This document shows positions 48,740 to 61,200 of a stretch of 64,000 bases of DNA, one piece after another. The notes under the pieces were generated by a model, which was given only the letters and a program-made list of their open reading frames with translations, was not told the origin of the DNA and did no database searches. Both the position numbers and the translations under genes were made by a program. The first letter of the stretch is position 1, and each line of letters starts with the position of its first letter. The stretch is from assembly GCA_035236585.1 (NCBI GenBank), contig CP141133.1, positions 46,145,729-46,209,728 on the forward strand, in the 5' to 3' direction. The stretch comes from Warburgia ugandensis (Eukaryota; Streptophyta; Magnoliopsida; Canellales; Canellaceae).

Positions 48740-49598
48740 AAAATCTGGAGTTCCCTCTTTGAGTGGTGACAACTATAAAGTTTGAAAGGAGAAAATTCTT
48801 CTTCATTTAGGGTGCATGGATCTTAACTATGTTTTCGAAATGAAGAGCCTCTTGAAATTATAGAAACTAGGACCAATGTCGAGATCACTTTGTATGAACA
48901 TTGGGAGTGATTTAATCACTTAAGTATGATGTTCAGTAAATCTCGAATTAGTACTAGCATCATGGATCGATACTTAAGTGTAGAAATGTCAAAGATTTCA
49001 TGAAAGTTATTGATGAAAAATTTGAGTCATTTGATAAAGCATTAACTAGCACCTTGATGAAAAAGTTGTCATCTATGAAACTCATTAGTACTAAAGGAGT
49101 GTATGAGCACATTATGAGAATGAGGGACATAGGTGCTTAGCAGAAGTCATTACTGATTAAGATTTCAAAGTCCTTTTTAGTGCACTTTGTTTTGAACTCT
49201 CTCCCTTCTCAATATAGACCGTTCAAAATTTCATATAGCACACATAAAGAAAAATGTTCAATTAATGAACTTTTGACCATGTGTGTTCTAGAAGAAGGAT
49301 TAGCTCAAGATATCGGTGAAAGTGCACATATGGATAACCATAAAAGGAAATGAGGCAAGCTTATAAAGGAAAAGGAAAAGGCAAGGTTGTAGCCCATGCT
49401 GATAAAAAGGAGGCTACCAGGTGTTTCTTTTGTAAAAAGAAGGGACACATAAGGAAAGATTGCCCTAGAAGGAAGGCTTGGCTAGAGAAGAAAGGTAATC
49501 TCAAATCTTTTATATGTTATGAATCTAATATGGTTGATGTTTTACATACTACATGGTGAATTGATTCTAGTTGCACAATCCATATTTATAACACCATG
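48740..49598 (+). pseudogene. gag: Copia gag with zinc knuckle, broken
   Basis: Starts with a LSGDNYKV segment followed by a stop in place of the usual Trp, then KILLHLGCMDLNYV; the UBN2-like gag body follows across several stops and shifts. The best-preserved piece is 49350-49559: a lysine-rich stretch, then the CCHC knuckle CFFCKKKGHIRKDC at about 49419-49460, then AWLEKKG and CYESNMVDV. After a stop comes IDSSCTIH, the start of the protease active site. F is inserted a few codons later. Confidence 0.85.
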
Positions 49599-49603
49599 TA
49601 GGG
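49599..49603. repeat. Target-site duplication of F, left copy
   Basis: TAGGG before the LTR; the right copy at 63122-63126 is TAGGA, one difference. Counting one copy only, the copia reading frame continues from Thr-Met through Gly-Phe-Leu as in other copia elements. Confidence 0.8.
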
Positions 49604-52600
49604 TGTAATAACCCCAATTTTTGTAATTGATTGAGAAAATCAATAAAGTTTGAGTTTTAGATATTTCAGGCTGAAATATTAGGGTTATTTAGAATATACT
49701 TTTTATAAAAGTACAATCAAATAATAAGACATGTAAATTTGAAATTAAACTTAGCAAACCCTTCAAAATGACTGTAAGTATGACAAATTCTGAATTCGGA
49801 TGAAAAATCCTTAAGTTTCTTCATTTCTTGGACAAAAGGGTAAAATAGTAATTTTACCCAAAAATCAAAATATGAGACATCAAAATTTAGAATGTACTGA
49901 GAAATATGAATCCAACGCCACTAAGTACACTCAAATCCGAGATCATGGGAATAAAACCCAAAATTTTATACATAAATGGCAAAACAGTCTTTTTACACCA
50001 TGTGGGGCCCACATGGGGGCCCACAAGGGACCCAAAAATGGATCTTATGAGCACCCCACATGAACTCATGGGTCAACAAACACCAGCTGGTCTTGGGGAA
50101 GAAAAATGGAGCAAGGGGAAGAAAAAATAGAGCATGGGAGACTTTCATGCCATTTAATAATAAAAAATTAAATATTATAATCATGAAAGAAGACCAAAAT
50201 GCCTATAAATACAACCCCAAAAATCCTCCAAAAAATCTCACAAAATCCCCACGAAATTTTTTTCACTCTCCCTGAAAAATTAGACCTAGATCCCTCCCCA
50301 AAAACCCAAAATTTCCAAGAGATATCTCTCTTTTCAATTTCTTTTCTTCTTAGATTGGAACAAGAGACCTAAAATCAATTAGGCACTCTATTCGAGATAT
50401 ACTATCATCAAATCCACTGTCCAAAACTTCCCAACATATCTTCGCTATAAAACCCCCAAATCAATTTCAAGATCCAACAGTTCAAACAACGATAATTTGC
50501 AAGCAAGGTGGATCTTGGGCCATATCTTCGTCAAAGGTATTTCTTTTAAATTGGACACATAAACAACATTTTTTATCCAATCAGGTAGGTGGGAATACTT
50601 TATATAGATGTTTACTACTAGTTTATGTAATTTTTAGTTTACTATAATTTATTTTGGTAATAAAAAGGTAAAAATAAAGTAAACACCAGAACCTTTAATT
50701 CAAGATTATAGATTGCTCATATGAAAATTCTGACTACACCAATCGATCTAGAAGGGTCCAAAACCCCTAGGGTAGAAGTTTCACAATGATCGGAGACGTT
50801 TTGGGCCCTCAATTGAGAGAGGATTGATTGGAGGGTCCAAAATGGACTGTCTGATCTCCAAATCTAATAGCGCCCAAGATACATGTGTGACTTAGCATTG
50901 GAAATGGTGCATGCAAAAATGTTCCGCGCATGCTGAGCATGGGACGTCATCCCAAGTGAGACAACGGCATGTCCATCAAACCGACGAGCGGACGCGCCCG
51001 ACGAGCGTCTCGCTCGTCCAGTTCGCGTTAGTGGAAGTCCCAGACAAGCGCTTCCATCACGCCACTGTGGTGAATGCGCCCGATGAGGGAGAGTGTTCCA
51101 CTCAGCTTGGTTTTTCACTTGAAAGATCTGGGCCATCCGTTCCTTGGGCCCATATCAAATCTAAGCCCTAGAAAGGACTGTGAACTTCTAAATCAAATTC
51201 CGGAGCCATCTGAACTCCAAATTAAGATCGGAAAGAAGCTATGGAACGCTTGAAACCTATATTTTCTGATGAAATGATAAAATGGACATAATATTCAGTA
51301 AAACATTCTGTATTAAAGAAACAAGTTTCCAAATACCTAGATCTTCAAGATCTAAGATGATTAGATCTTGAAAATATGTTTTACTAATGATATACTATTG
51401 AAATAAAGTCATATCTATGGTTTATTTGGACATATCTAAAATATATTAAGGGATCTACCCATTATGGTAGAAAAACCCTAAAAATACAAAGGGACCTACT
51501 CGATCAATGAGATCAAGTGTGATCAGATCCTTGGGATGGATAAAATGAATGTTGATATAATGAAATCCAAGAAATCATGGATGGATTATGACAAAAATGG
51601 ATCAATATGATCTTTGGACCTTAATAAAGAGAATCCCCTAAATATAACCAATACCCTTAATCAAAGGAAAAGATCTAATATCTAATGGTTGGATCATAAG
51701 TAAAGGTTTCTAAAAATGTTAATGTAATTAGTTTCATTTTATATAATAGCATTTTAAATATGATTATGTTATAAAGCATGCTAGTATAACATTTAGACTT
51801 TAGCATGATATGTGATTTCATTGTTATCATAAGGTGCTAGATTTAATTATCATAGGGGGCATTTTAGTATGATTTCATGCCATTCTAACTTAAGACCATG
51901 CTAGAATTTCATATAAGTTTATACTATAGTATGAGATTATACCTTAAATCCATGTTAGTTTAAATTGAGTTATTAAGGTATATTAGTTGGAAATCATGTT
52001 AGAGTAATTTTAAGTACCTTGCCTCATTATCATTAAGTGTTAAATTATGTAGTTTTATGCCTTGAATTTATAATTCATTTATGCTTAAATGTTATTAGTA
52101 GATCTACTTGTTATGAGATAAAAAGCATAAAACATCAAAAATGTAATCTAATGCAAAAGTAGAGTTTCATGACACAAATAAGAATGGAGTACTTTAGACT
52201 TAATTAGTAAGGGCTATAGTTAGCAGGACAATATAAGGATTATAAAATCCTTGGCCCAAACTAGGAAAAGAATAATGAACCCCATGAATGACATTATAAA
52301 TACTCATGAACTTAATTAAAATCCCTTAGAAAGAGTAGCTAGGGTAAAAATGCTTATAGGAACCTTATGAAAGGTTGAGCTATGGTCATTATAGTGAATG
52401 ATGAACATAGTGGTTAAGGGGGTTATCTAATAGAGCCGCGCTCTTCCCCTACCTTCTGTTGACGTTTGTGAGGTCTAAACGCCTCCTTACATGAGGATTG
52501 AAGTAACCACTTTGTGTTCACCCATTCAGCTAGTATGCCTTAGCCAATTGAAAATAAGAGGAGCAGTCTAGATTTAGGCTTGAATAAGTTACCTTCAACT

Positions 52601-54468
52601 AGCACATTGACTGGTTGAATAATAATAATAAGAGCATAAAAGGTTAGTAAATTTTCTAACCCTAATAAAAATAGAATTAAGATAAGGATGATCAAACAAG
52701 ATCCATTAGATCTTGGATGATCAAGAACAATAAGAAATAGAATATTATATTGTACTTAGTATGCATGTTTATTAGTATGCTTGTTATAGTTCATTAGATT
52801 AGATAATCCAAACCCTTGATCAAAGATGATTCAAGGAAGAAAACCACGATCATCCTCCTTAGGGATGATCCAATAACTAAACTTAGATCAAAGAAGAACT
52901 AGATGATAGAAGATCTAGGACCCTGATCTTTATCAACATGTGTAGATTGTAAATCAATGGATCTATGAAAGATCAAGATCAAGGAGATGGACACACAAAG
53001 ACTTAGAGATAGAAAAGTACTTAGATATGAATGATCTAAAGATCATTCTAAACATTAGATCTAGTGATCAATAGGATTGTTCAAAATTTATATATTGACA
53101 ATATGTATGGATGTACAGATTACATACATCAGTTAGGACAATGGAAGATTGGGGAAAAGAGATCAATCCTTAAAGGTAGGAGGATTTGATGAATGCATTT
53201 ACTTGAGATATACATGATTGTACTCATGATCTTATGTTGACAAGAGTAATGTTAATACTTGTATTAAATCTCTTAAAAACCTTATGATCCAACCAAACAC
53301 ATATAAGATGGTTAATGACTAAAACTATAAGTGAATAGGGAACTAGAAAATATTTCAGCTCTAAGTAAACAGACATATGGTTTGATAAATATGAAATCTA
53401 TTTTACATACAAGCTTGGAGGCTTGTGAGTTTGCTTTAATAGGCATAAGCCTAGGGAGATGCTATTGCTAGAGGAGTTATGAGAGTTTGGCCACCCGCTC
53501 CTTGAAATTCGATGATATGATGATACCTTGACCAAAGAGAGGCTAAAAGTCGGGTGGTGGCAATTATGGGAAGGCCACCACTGTGAAAATCTTGCCACCC
53601 CATATGGGCAGTGACATAATATTTTCCACCATGGTATCAGTGGTGAACAGTGCAGTTATTCGAGCACGCTAGTACGGATTAGACTGCAGCATGGCAACCT
53701 TTTGATTATTTTGCACTATGATGCACATGGGAATAGGCATAGTGAAATGCCTTATGTTTTAGCATAATGAAATGCTAGGTAATTGTATATTACCAATATT
53801 TCCTAAGAAGGAAAATTCCTAGTGTAAGATTAGCTGTAATACTAAATTCTCAAAATGAATATAATTGATCAGCTTAGTTGGGAATGATATTTGATTACTT
53901 TCACAAATTTAACTGGTTTGCCCATGAAGGTTATGTATGTATATAGATATACATAATTTACAAAGTAAAGAGTATGTTTAGGGATAATGGGATTATGAAG
54001 TATTGGAATTACATTGTCAATTATTATGCTTGCTGAGATATTGTAAATGTTGCAATATCTCAGATACAGGAAAGGAGAGTTAAGAGCTGAAGACGATAGA
54101 AGACTTGAAGAGAATAATCTTCAAGGTATACCCTTGAAGAAATGTATTTTTCTTTGTTGAGAGTTTTATTGTATGGTGAGCTTGAGTTTTGGATTATGTA
54201 ATTTTGACAAGTATTGTAATAGATTTGGCTGTACTGTGAACCACTGGATGGATCCTGGAGTTTAATAAAAGTATATTCCTTCAATGGAATTTTATTTTGT
54301 ACACAAATTGTACTTATGTTATGTATGAAGTGGTGACTTGGGTTTTCAAAACAAGTTCTAAAGAAAGGAATTTCTGCTGCTTTGTTTTGCGAAAAAAATT
54401 TACACTCTTAAGGGCCCTGCCTTTCAAAATACATTACAAAACGTGTTACAAAAACCCTGGTCGTCGCA
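49604..54468 (+). repeat. 5' LTR of F
   Basis: TGTAATAACCCC to GGTCGTCGCA, 4,865 bases. TATA box at 50202-50212, CpG-rich block 50920-51080, Tat-shared module 52200-52570, hairpin 54034-54062. The section between the hairpin and the upstream TTATTATGCTT lacks about 30 bases present in the 3' LTR near 62660-62686. Confidence 0.93.
54034..54062 (+). repeat. LTR hairpin, short form, F 5' copy
   Basis: TGAGATATTG pairs perfectly with CAATATCTCA around a 9-base loop. Relative to T1 a few bases are deleted from one arm and the loop, yet a perfect stem remains. The same short form is at 62687-62715. Confidence 0.8.
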
Positions 54469-54470
54469 AT

Positions 54471-54482
54471 TGGTAGCAAAGC
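54471..54482 (+). promoter_or_regulatory. Degraded primer-binding site of F
   Basis: TGGTAGCAAAGC, differing from TGGTATCAGAGC at two positions. The changes probably came after insertion. Confidence 0.8.
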
Positions 54483-54592
54483 GATTCATCTAGTCACAGT
54501 ACAGTACAAATATATCCAAAAGAGAGATTATAATCCAAGTCTAGATTAAGATAGAAGTAGTTGTATAGAGGATTAATAGAAATTATGAACAG

Positions 54593-54788
54593 ATGCCGCC
54601 AAAGAGAGTCACAAGATAGGCAACTCAAAATACTCTAGTAGACAATATGGAAAGAGTAACAACGAGCAATGTGGAAGAGATGATGACAAGGGTGTTGAAG
54701 AACCTTCTTCCTCACCTACAACAAACCCAAGGTTTGTCACCTCTGTAGAAATACCAAGTACGCAGGCTCAAGTTCAACCTGAAGTGAG
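54593..54788 (+). pseudogene. Gag N-terminal stub of F
   Basis: From ATG at 54593: MPPKRVTR, a stop, ATQNTL, then NVEEMMTRVLKNLLPHLQQT, matching T1 13813-13960. The homology ends at CCTGAAGTGAG (about 54788), where noncoding sequence begins. At the codon where T1 has a TAG stop (13984), F has CAG, so the stop in T1 is a later C-to-T change. Confidence 0.8.
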
Positions 54789-56063
54789 TGAATAAGAGAT
54801 AAGTTATTAGTTGATGAGAAGGAGTTATGTGATAAACTCATTAGTTAAGAGATAAGTAGAAAAGGAGTTAACTCATTAGTGAAGGATAAGTCTTGAAAGA
54901 GTAGCCTCATTTGTTGAAGAGGATGTAAAGAGTTGACTCATTAGTGAGGAAAGAGTTAAACTCATTAGTTGAGGAATATGGAAAGAGTAGACTCATTTGC
55001 GAAGAAAGAGTAACTCATTAGTGAAGGATGAGTATAGAAAGAGTTAAACTCATTAGTTGAGAATGAGTATAGAAAGAGTTAGCGTAATGAAGGAATAGTA
55101 TAGTATAAGTAGTTATTACTTAGTGAAAGGACTAGAAATACTACTTAGCAAATAAGAATTCCAATAGAGGGAATAATAAGATATAGAAATCCATAGGGAA
55201 AACATTACAATAGATGTAAGGTATGATGTTCAGGTCTAACCTAAAGTCCTGATTAAACATACAAAGTACGTTAATACTAGTATGTATATAACCATTATTA
55301 AGTGAAGTATGAATATAACCATTACTAAGTGAAGAAATGGAGATAAAGAGAAAAAAGTGATAAATTGGAAAATAAGATGAAAAAAAATTCCAACCTTATA
55401 GAAAAGGTGAAATGGAGATTTACGAGAAATAGGTGTTAAAGATGAAAACATTAGAAGTATTGTAAAATTCAAAGTTAACATTAAATATATAAAGAAATAT
55501 AAATGTAGGAATTAAAATTGCTACATGTATAGTATTATGGCAATTAGTTAAATGAAATTAATCATCAAAATAGAGAGGATCTGGCTTGAAAGAAATTTAA
55601 GGAGATAGGTGAGAAGGTTCAAAATTTGTAAATGAGAATAGTTTGAAATAAATATGAGTAAGGAGTTAAGCAAGTATTTTTCTCCAAAATTAGTAGGCAA
55701 AGGATTTAGTGGAGAAATGATAAAATTTTAGAACATGAAGAGATGATCTTTGATATTAGAATAAAATGAAAAGGAAAAAGAGAGTTAGATATGTTAAAGG
55801 GACAAAAATATGATCCCAAACATATTAAGAAAGACAATTAAACCATGAGAATATATGGTTAACAAAGAAATTATAGCTCTATATATGGTACAACAATTAT
55901 GAAATCACCAAGTTAGAAATTATAAAGGTATGACAAATCATTGTGGAAATTAGCACTAGAGGATTTTCAAGGATTAAAGAATTATTGATATAATAACTTT
56001 GGTGCTATTGAAAATAATTTTGGGGCTATCATAAAGAGAAGTACCTTTGGTATAGATGGTAAA

Positions 56064-56187
56064 ATGGTCATGGAACATGAAAACAAAGAGAAATATTGAT
56101 TAGGAAAATATAGTCATTGATTATCATGGTCATGGAACATGAAAACAAAGAGAAATATTGATTATGAAAATATAGTCATTGATTATC
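56064..56187 (+). repeat. Tandem duplication, 62 bases x 2
   Basis: ATGGTCATGGAACATGAAAA starts copy 1 at 56064 and copy 2 at 56126; the copies differ at about one position (TTAGG against TTATG). Confidence 0.9.
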
Positions 56188-57791
56188 ATGAAGAGGAGTA
56201 CATCTTATTGATCAAGGCAAATGAAGAGCTAAATATGAATAGAGATATTACTTCCAATTACATGATGGAGTTGGTGATATTGAAAGATTTAAGAAATATA
56301 GTAAGGGGAAATATGTTTTTGGAGGAAAGGTTAAATAAAACATGAGAAATGAAAACAAATATTGGTTGTTAAATTTAAGTTTAAAGATGATTGTGAATGA
56401 GTTATGAATCCAAATTGTTGGAGAAATAAGTGGTTAGAAATTTTAAGATAGTTTGAAGATTTTCAATCTTACATGAGATTGAATGAGAAAATATCTATAA
56501 TAGTTGAGGAAAAGAACATCAAATTATATGAATGAGTTGAAAGGACAACTTTTTAAGGATATGGAGTGATTATAGCAATTTACATTATGAGAGTAACAAA
56601 TTTATTTTAGGAAAAGAAAGAGGAGGAATCAATATAAGGATGCATAAATGATGTTGAAGAAATTAAGTATCCTTTTTCTCTATAAGGATGAGCATTTTCA
56701 AATTTATTATTAATTGGGAATTAGAAATGCAACATCAAAGTATAAAATCAAAAACAAATTTTAAAGTTCTATGAGTTAGATAATAGATGTTCATGAATTT
56801 GAGGAGAATGAAATATATTGAATGAAGTGGTAATGATATATGGAAATAGATTTCAAGAAATCAAGAGCATTCAGGAGATATATGTTAGACACTTACAAAA
56901 CTTGTCTTGTAAGTGTACATGTGATTAAAGAAAGCAAAGTTTAGGTTATATAAATTTTAAGGATAGCATGAAATTTGACCCAACAAAGGTGGAATATGAG
57001 ATCAAAATATGAAATGACAATGACAATTAGAGATATATTTCTCTTATTGATTTTATAACATAAGGACATTCTTTTAGTGAAGTTTTGCCATTGGTTACAT
57101 AAATCCTAAATGAGTTGATAATAGATTGTTGAGAATTAAAGAATAGTTGATAAATTATGGTGTTTGTAAAGACTTGAGAAGGGATGATTACAAAGTCAAT
57201 ATGGACTCTTTTAATTGGAATTATCAAGAATATCGCAAATAAAGCGTTAGTATGATATGATAAAGGCTATGAGGTACACTTGAAAGAAGCATGAGGAAAT
57301 GCAAAATCTAGAAATTTTGAAGCCTATGACATATAAATATATATATATATATATATGAGAGGAAAGGAGATAAATATGATCATAGATTGTGAGAATGTTC
57401 TGAATATTGTTCTAAATATGAGAAAGAAATAACAAAAGAGGATCATGAATATATATGCAGAGTTAAATGACACTATCTTGGAAGGAAAAATGTAGAAAGT
57501 CAAGTATTATGAATAAAATGGCACTCAAAGAGTGTTACAAAAATAATGGATGAGAATGAGGAAAGATTCATTACAAGGAAACTATTATTCAAGGACAGAA
57601 TTTGACAAGAAGTTGTCAATAGAAGGAAATAGTAAAGAAGTATGAACTGTAGAGAAAAAATAAAGTATACACTTCCAAATAATGGAAGAATAAGAAAAGA
57701 GAAAATTACTTCCAAAGATTGGAAGGTTGTTACAAACAACAATAGTTGAAGTTGAATCTAATCAATATGTACTATAGGAAGTCTAAAGACT

Positions 57792-57869
57792 ATACATAGT
57801 AGGAAAGCTATGTCCAAACTTTATATGTTGATACATAGTAGGAAAGCTATGTCAAAACTTTATATGTTG
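57792..57869 (+). repeat. Tandem duplication, 39 bases x 2
   Basis: ATACATAGTAGGAAAGCTAT starts at 57792 and again at 57831; the copies differ by one base (GTCCAAAC against GTCAAAAC). Confidence 0.9.
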
Positions 57870-58219
57870 AAAAGAATGAGGATGAGCAATAGAAGGTATA
57901 ATGGAAAATTGTGAAGTATAGAAAGATTGGTGAAAATTACCAGTCAAGTGAAATGGAAGGTTTTCGAAATGAAAGTGATAACTCAATAAGAGTTATTAAC
58001 ACTTTTTGGGAAATTCTAGCAAGAACTAGCTTTAGTATATAGTGCATTAGTAAGGTTAGTCATGGATGAGCATTTTAACCTTTGAGAAGAAGGCAGTATA
58101 GGAAAGGAACGAAAAGAAATGGGATTTCCATAAGTGGCAAGGCAATATGTGTAAGGCTATGAAAGAATTGTGAAAACTCCTAAGTGAGTTGTATTACAAA
58201 TTTCGAGGACAAAATTATT

Positions 58220-58234
58220 GTACGGGGGGAAGAT
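58220..58234 (+). other. Polypurine tract of F
   Basis: GTACGGGGGGAAGAT-like purine run before TGTAATAACCCC, preceded by TTTCGAGGACAAAATTATTG as in T1 and D. Confidence 0.8.
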
Positions 58235-61200
58235 TGTAATAACCCCAATTTTTGTAATTGATTGAGAAAATCAATAAAGTTTGAGTTTTAGATATTTCAG
58301 GCTGAAATATTAGGGTTATTTAGAATATACTTTTTATAAAAGTATAATCAAATAATAAGACATGTAAATTTGAAATTAAACTTAGCAAACCCTTCAAAAT
58401 GACTGTAAGCATGACAAATTCTGAATTCGGATGAAAAATCCTTAAGTTTCTTCATTTCTTGGACAAAAGGGTAAAGTAGTAATTTTACCCAAAAATAAAA
58501 TATGAGACATCAAAATTTATAATGTACTGAGAAATACTAATCCAACGCCACTAAGTACACTCAAATCCGAGATCATGGGAATAAAACCCAAAATTTTATA
58601 CATAAATGGCAAAACTGTCTTTTTACACCATGTGGGGCCCACATGGGGTCCACAAGGGACCCAAAAATGAATCTTATGAGCAGCCCACGTGAAGTCATGG
58701 GTCAAAAAACACCAGCTGGTCTTGGGGAAGAAAAATGGGGCATGGGAAACTTTCATCCCATTTAATAATAAAAAATTAAATATTATAATAATGAAAGAAG
58801 ACCAAAATGCCTATAAATACAACCCCAAAAATTCGTCAAAAATGCTCATAAAATCCCCAAAAAATTTTCTTCACTCTCCCTAAAAAATGAAACCTAGATC
58901 CCTCCCCAAAAACCCAAAATTTCCAAGAGATATCTCTCTTTTCAATTTCTTTTCTTTTTAGATTGGAACAAGAGACCTAAAATCAATTAGACACTCTGTT
59001 CGAGATATAATATCATCAAATCCACTGTCCAAAACTTCCCAACATATCTTTGCTATAAAACCCCCAAATCATTTTCAAGATCCAACAGTTCAAACAACGA
59101 TAATTTGCAAGAAAAGTGGATCTTCGGCCATATCTTCATCAAAGGTATTTCTTTTAAATTGGACACATAAACAACATTTTTTATCCAATCAGGTAGGTGG
59201 GAATACTTTATATAGATGTTTACTACTAGTTTATGTAATTTTTAGTTTACTGTAATTTATTTTGGTAATAAAAAGGTAAAAATAAAGTAAACACCAGAAC
59301 CTTTAATTCAGGATTATAGAGTGCTCATATGAAAATTCTGACTACACCAATCGATCTAGAAGGGTCCAAAACCCTTAGGGTAGAAGTTTCACAATGATCG
59401 GAGAAGGTTTGGGCCCTCAATTGAGAGAGGATTGATTGGATAGTCAAGAATGGACAGTCCAATCTCCGGATCTAACAACGCCCAAGACACATGTGTGATG
59501 CAGCGTTGGAAACGGCGCACGCGGAAATGTTCCACACATGTTGTGCATGGGCATTGTCCCAAGCGAGACGACGGCGTGTCCGTCAAACCGACGAGTAGAC
59601 GCGTCCGACCAGCGTCCCGTTTATGGACGCACGGATGACGAGCGTCTTGATCGTCCCATTTGCATTGGTGGAAGTCCCAGACAGGCGCTTCCATCACGCC
59701 TCTATGGCGGATGTGCCCGATGAGTGGGAGTGTTCCGCCTAGGTTGGTTTTTCGCCCAAAAGATCTGGGCCGTCCATTCCTTAGGCCCAGATCAAATCTA
59801 AGCCCTAGAAAGGACTATGAACTTCTAGATCAAATTTCGGAGCCATCTGAACTCCAAATTAAGATCGAAAAGAAGCTATGGAAAGCTTGAAACCTATATT
59901 TTCTGATGACATGATAAAATGGACATAATATTCAATAAAAGATTTTGTATTAAAGAAACAAGTTGCCAAATACCTAAATCTTCAAGATCTCAGATGATCA
60001 GATCTTGAAAATATGTTTTACTAATGATGTACTATTGAAATAAAGCGATATCTATGGTTTATTTGGACATATCTGAGATATATTAAGGTATCTACCCATC
60101 ATGGTAGAAAAACCCTAAAAATACAAAGGGACCCACGTGATCAATGAGATCAAGTGTGATTAGATCCTTGGGATGGATAAAATGAATGTTGGTATAATGA
60201 AATCCAAGAAGTCATGGATGGATTATGACAAAAATGGATCAATATGATCTTTGGACCTTAATAAAGAAAATCCCCTAAATATAACCAATACCCTTAATCA
60301 AAGGAAAAGATCTAAGATCTAATGGTTGGATCATAAGTAAAGGTTTCTAAAAATATTAATGTAATTAGTTTCATTTTATATAATAGCATTTTAAATATGA
60401 TTATGTTATAAAGCATGCTAGTATAACATTTAGACTTTAGCATGATATGTGATTTCATTGTTATCATAAGGTGCTAGATTTAATTATCTTAGGGGGCACT
60501 TTAGTAAGATTTCATGCCATTCTAACTTAAGACCATGCTAGAATTTCATATAAGTTTATACTATAGTATGAGATTATACCTTAAATCCATGTTAGTTTAA
60601 ATTGAGTTATTAAGGTATATTAGTTGGAAATCATGTTAGAGTAATTTTAAGTACCTTGCCTCATTATCATTAAGTGTTAAATTATGTAGTTTTATGCTTT
60701 GAATTTATAATTCATTTATGCTTAAATGTTATTAGTAGATCTACTTGTTATGAGATAAAGAGCATAAAATATCAAAAATGTAATCTAATGAGAAAGTAGA
60801 GTTTCATGACACAAATAAGAATGGAGTACTTTGGACTTAATGAGTAAGGGCTATAGTAAGTAGGACAATATAAGGATTATCAAATCCTTAGCCCAAACTA
60901 GGAGAAGGATAATCATGAATGACATTATAAATATTCATGGACTTAATTAAAATCTATTAGAAAGAGTACTTAGGGTAAACATGCTTATAGGAACCTTATA
61001 AAAGGTTGAGCTATGGTCATTCTAGTGAATGATGAACATAGTGGTTAAGGAGGTTATCTAATAGAGCCTCGCTCTTCCCCTACCTTCTGTTGACATTTGT
61101 GAGGTCTAAACGCCTCCTTACATAAGGATTGAAGTAACCACTTTGTGTTCACCCATTCAGCTAGTAAGCCTTAGCCAATTAGAAATAAGAGGAGCAATCT

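Larger units (their letters stand above)
54789..58219 (+). other. Noncoding interior of F
   Basis: Purine-rich, stops in all frames, no known domain. The first 0.9 kb matches D's leader (38600-37740 on the minus strand) and the last 0.25 kb matches D's 3' part, so it is an inherited module rather than random decay. The first 250 bases repeat the theme GAGTTAACTCATTAGTGA several times. The 68-codon frame at 56139-56345 starts in a local duplication and looks accidental. Confidence 0.7.

Noticed and set aside
56139-56345. 68-codon frame in F as a captured gene
   Set aside because: It begins inside a tandem duplication, lacks similarity to any known family and has the composition of its noncoding surroundings.
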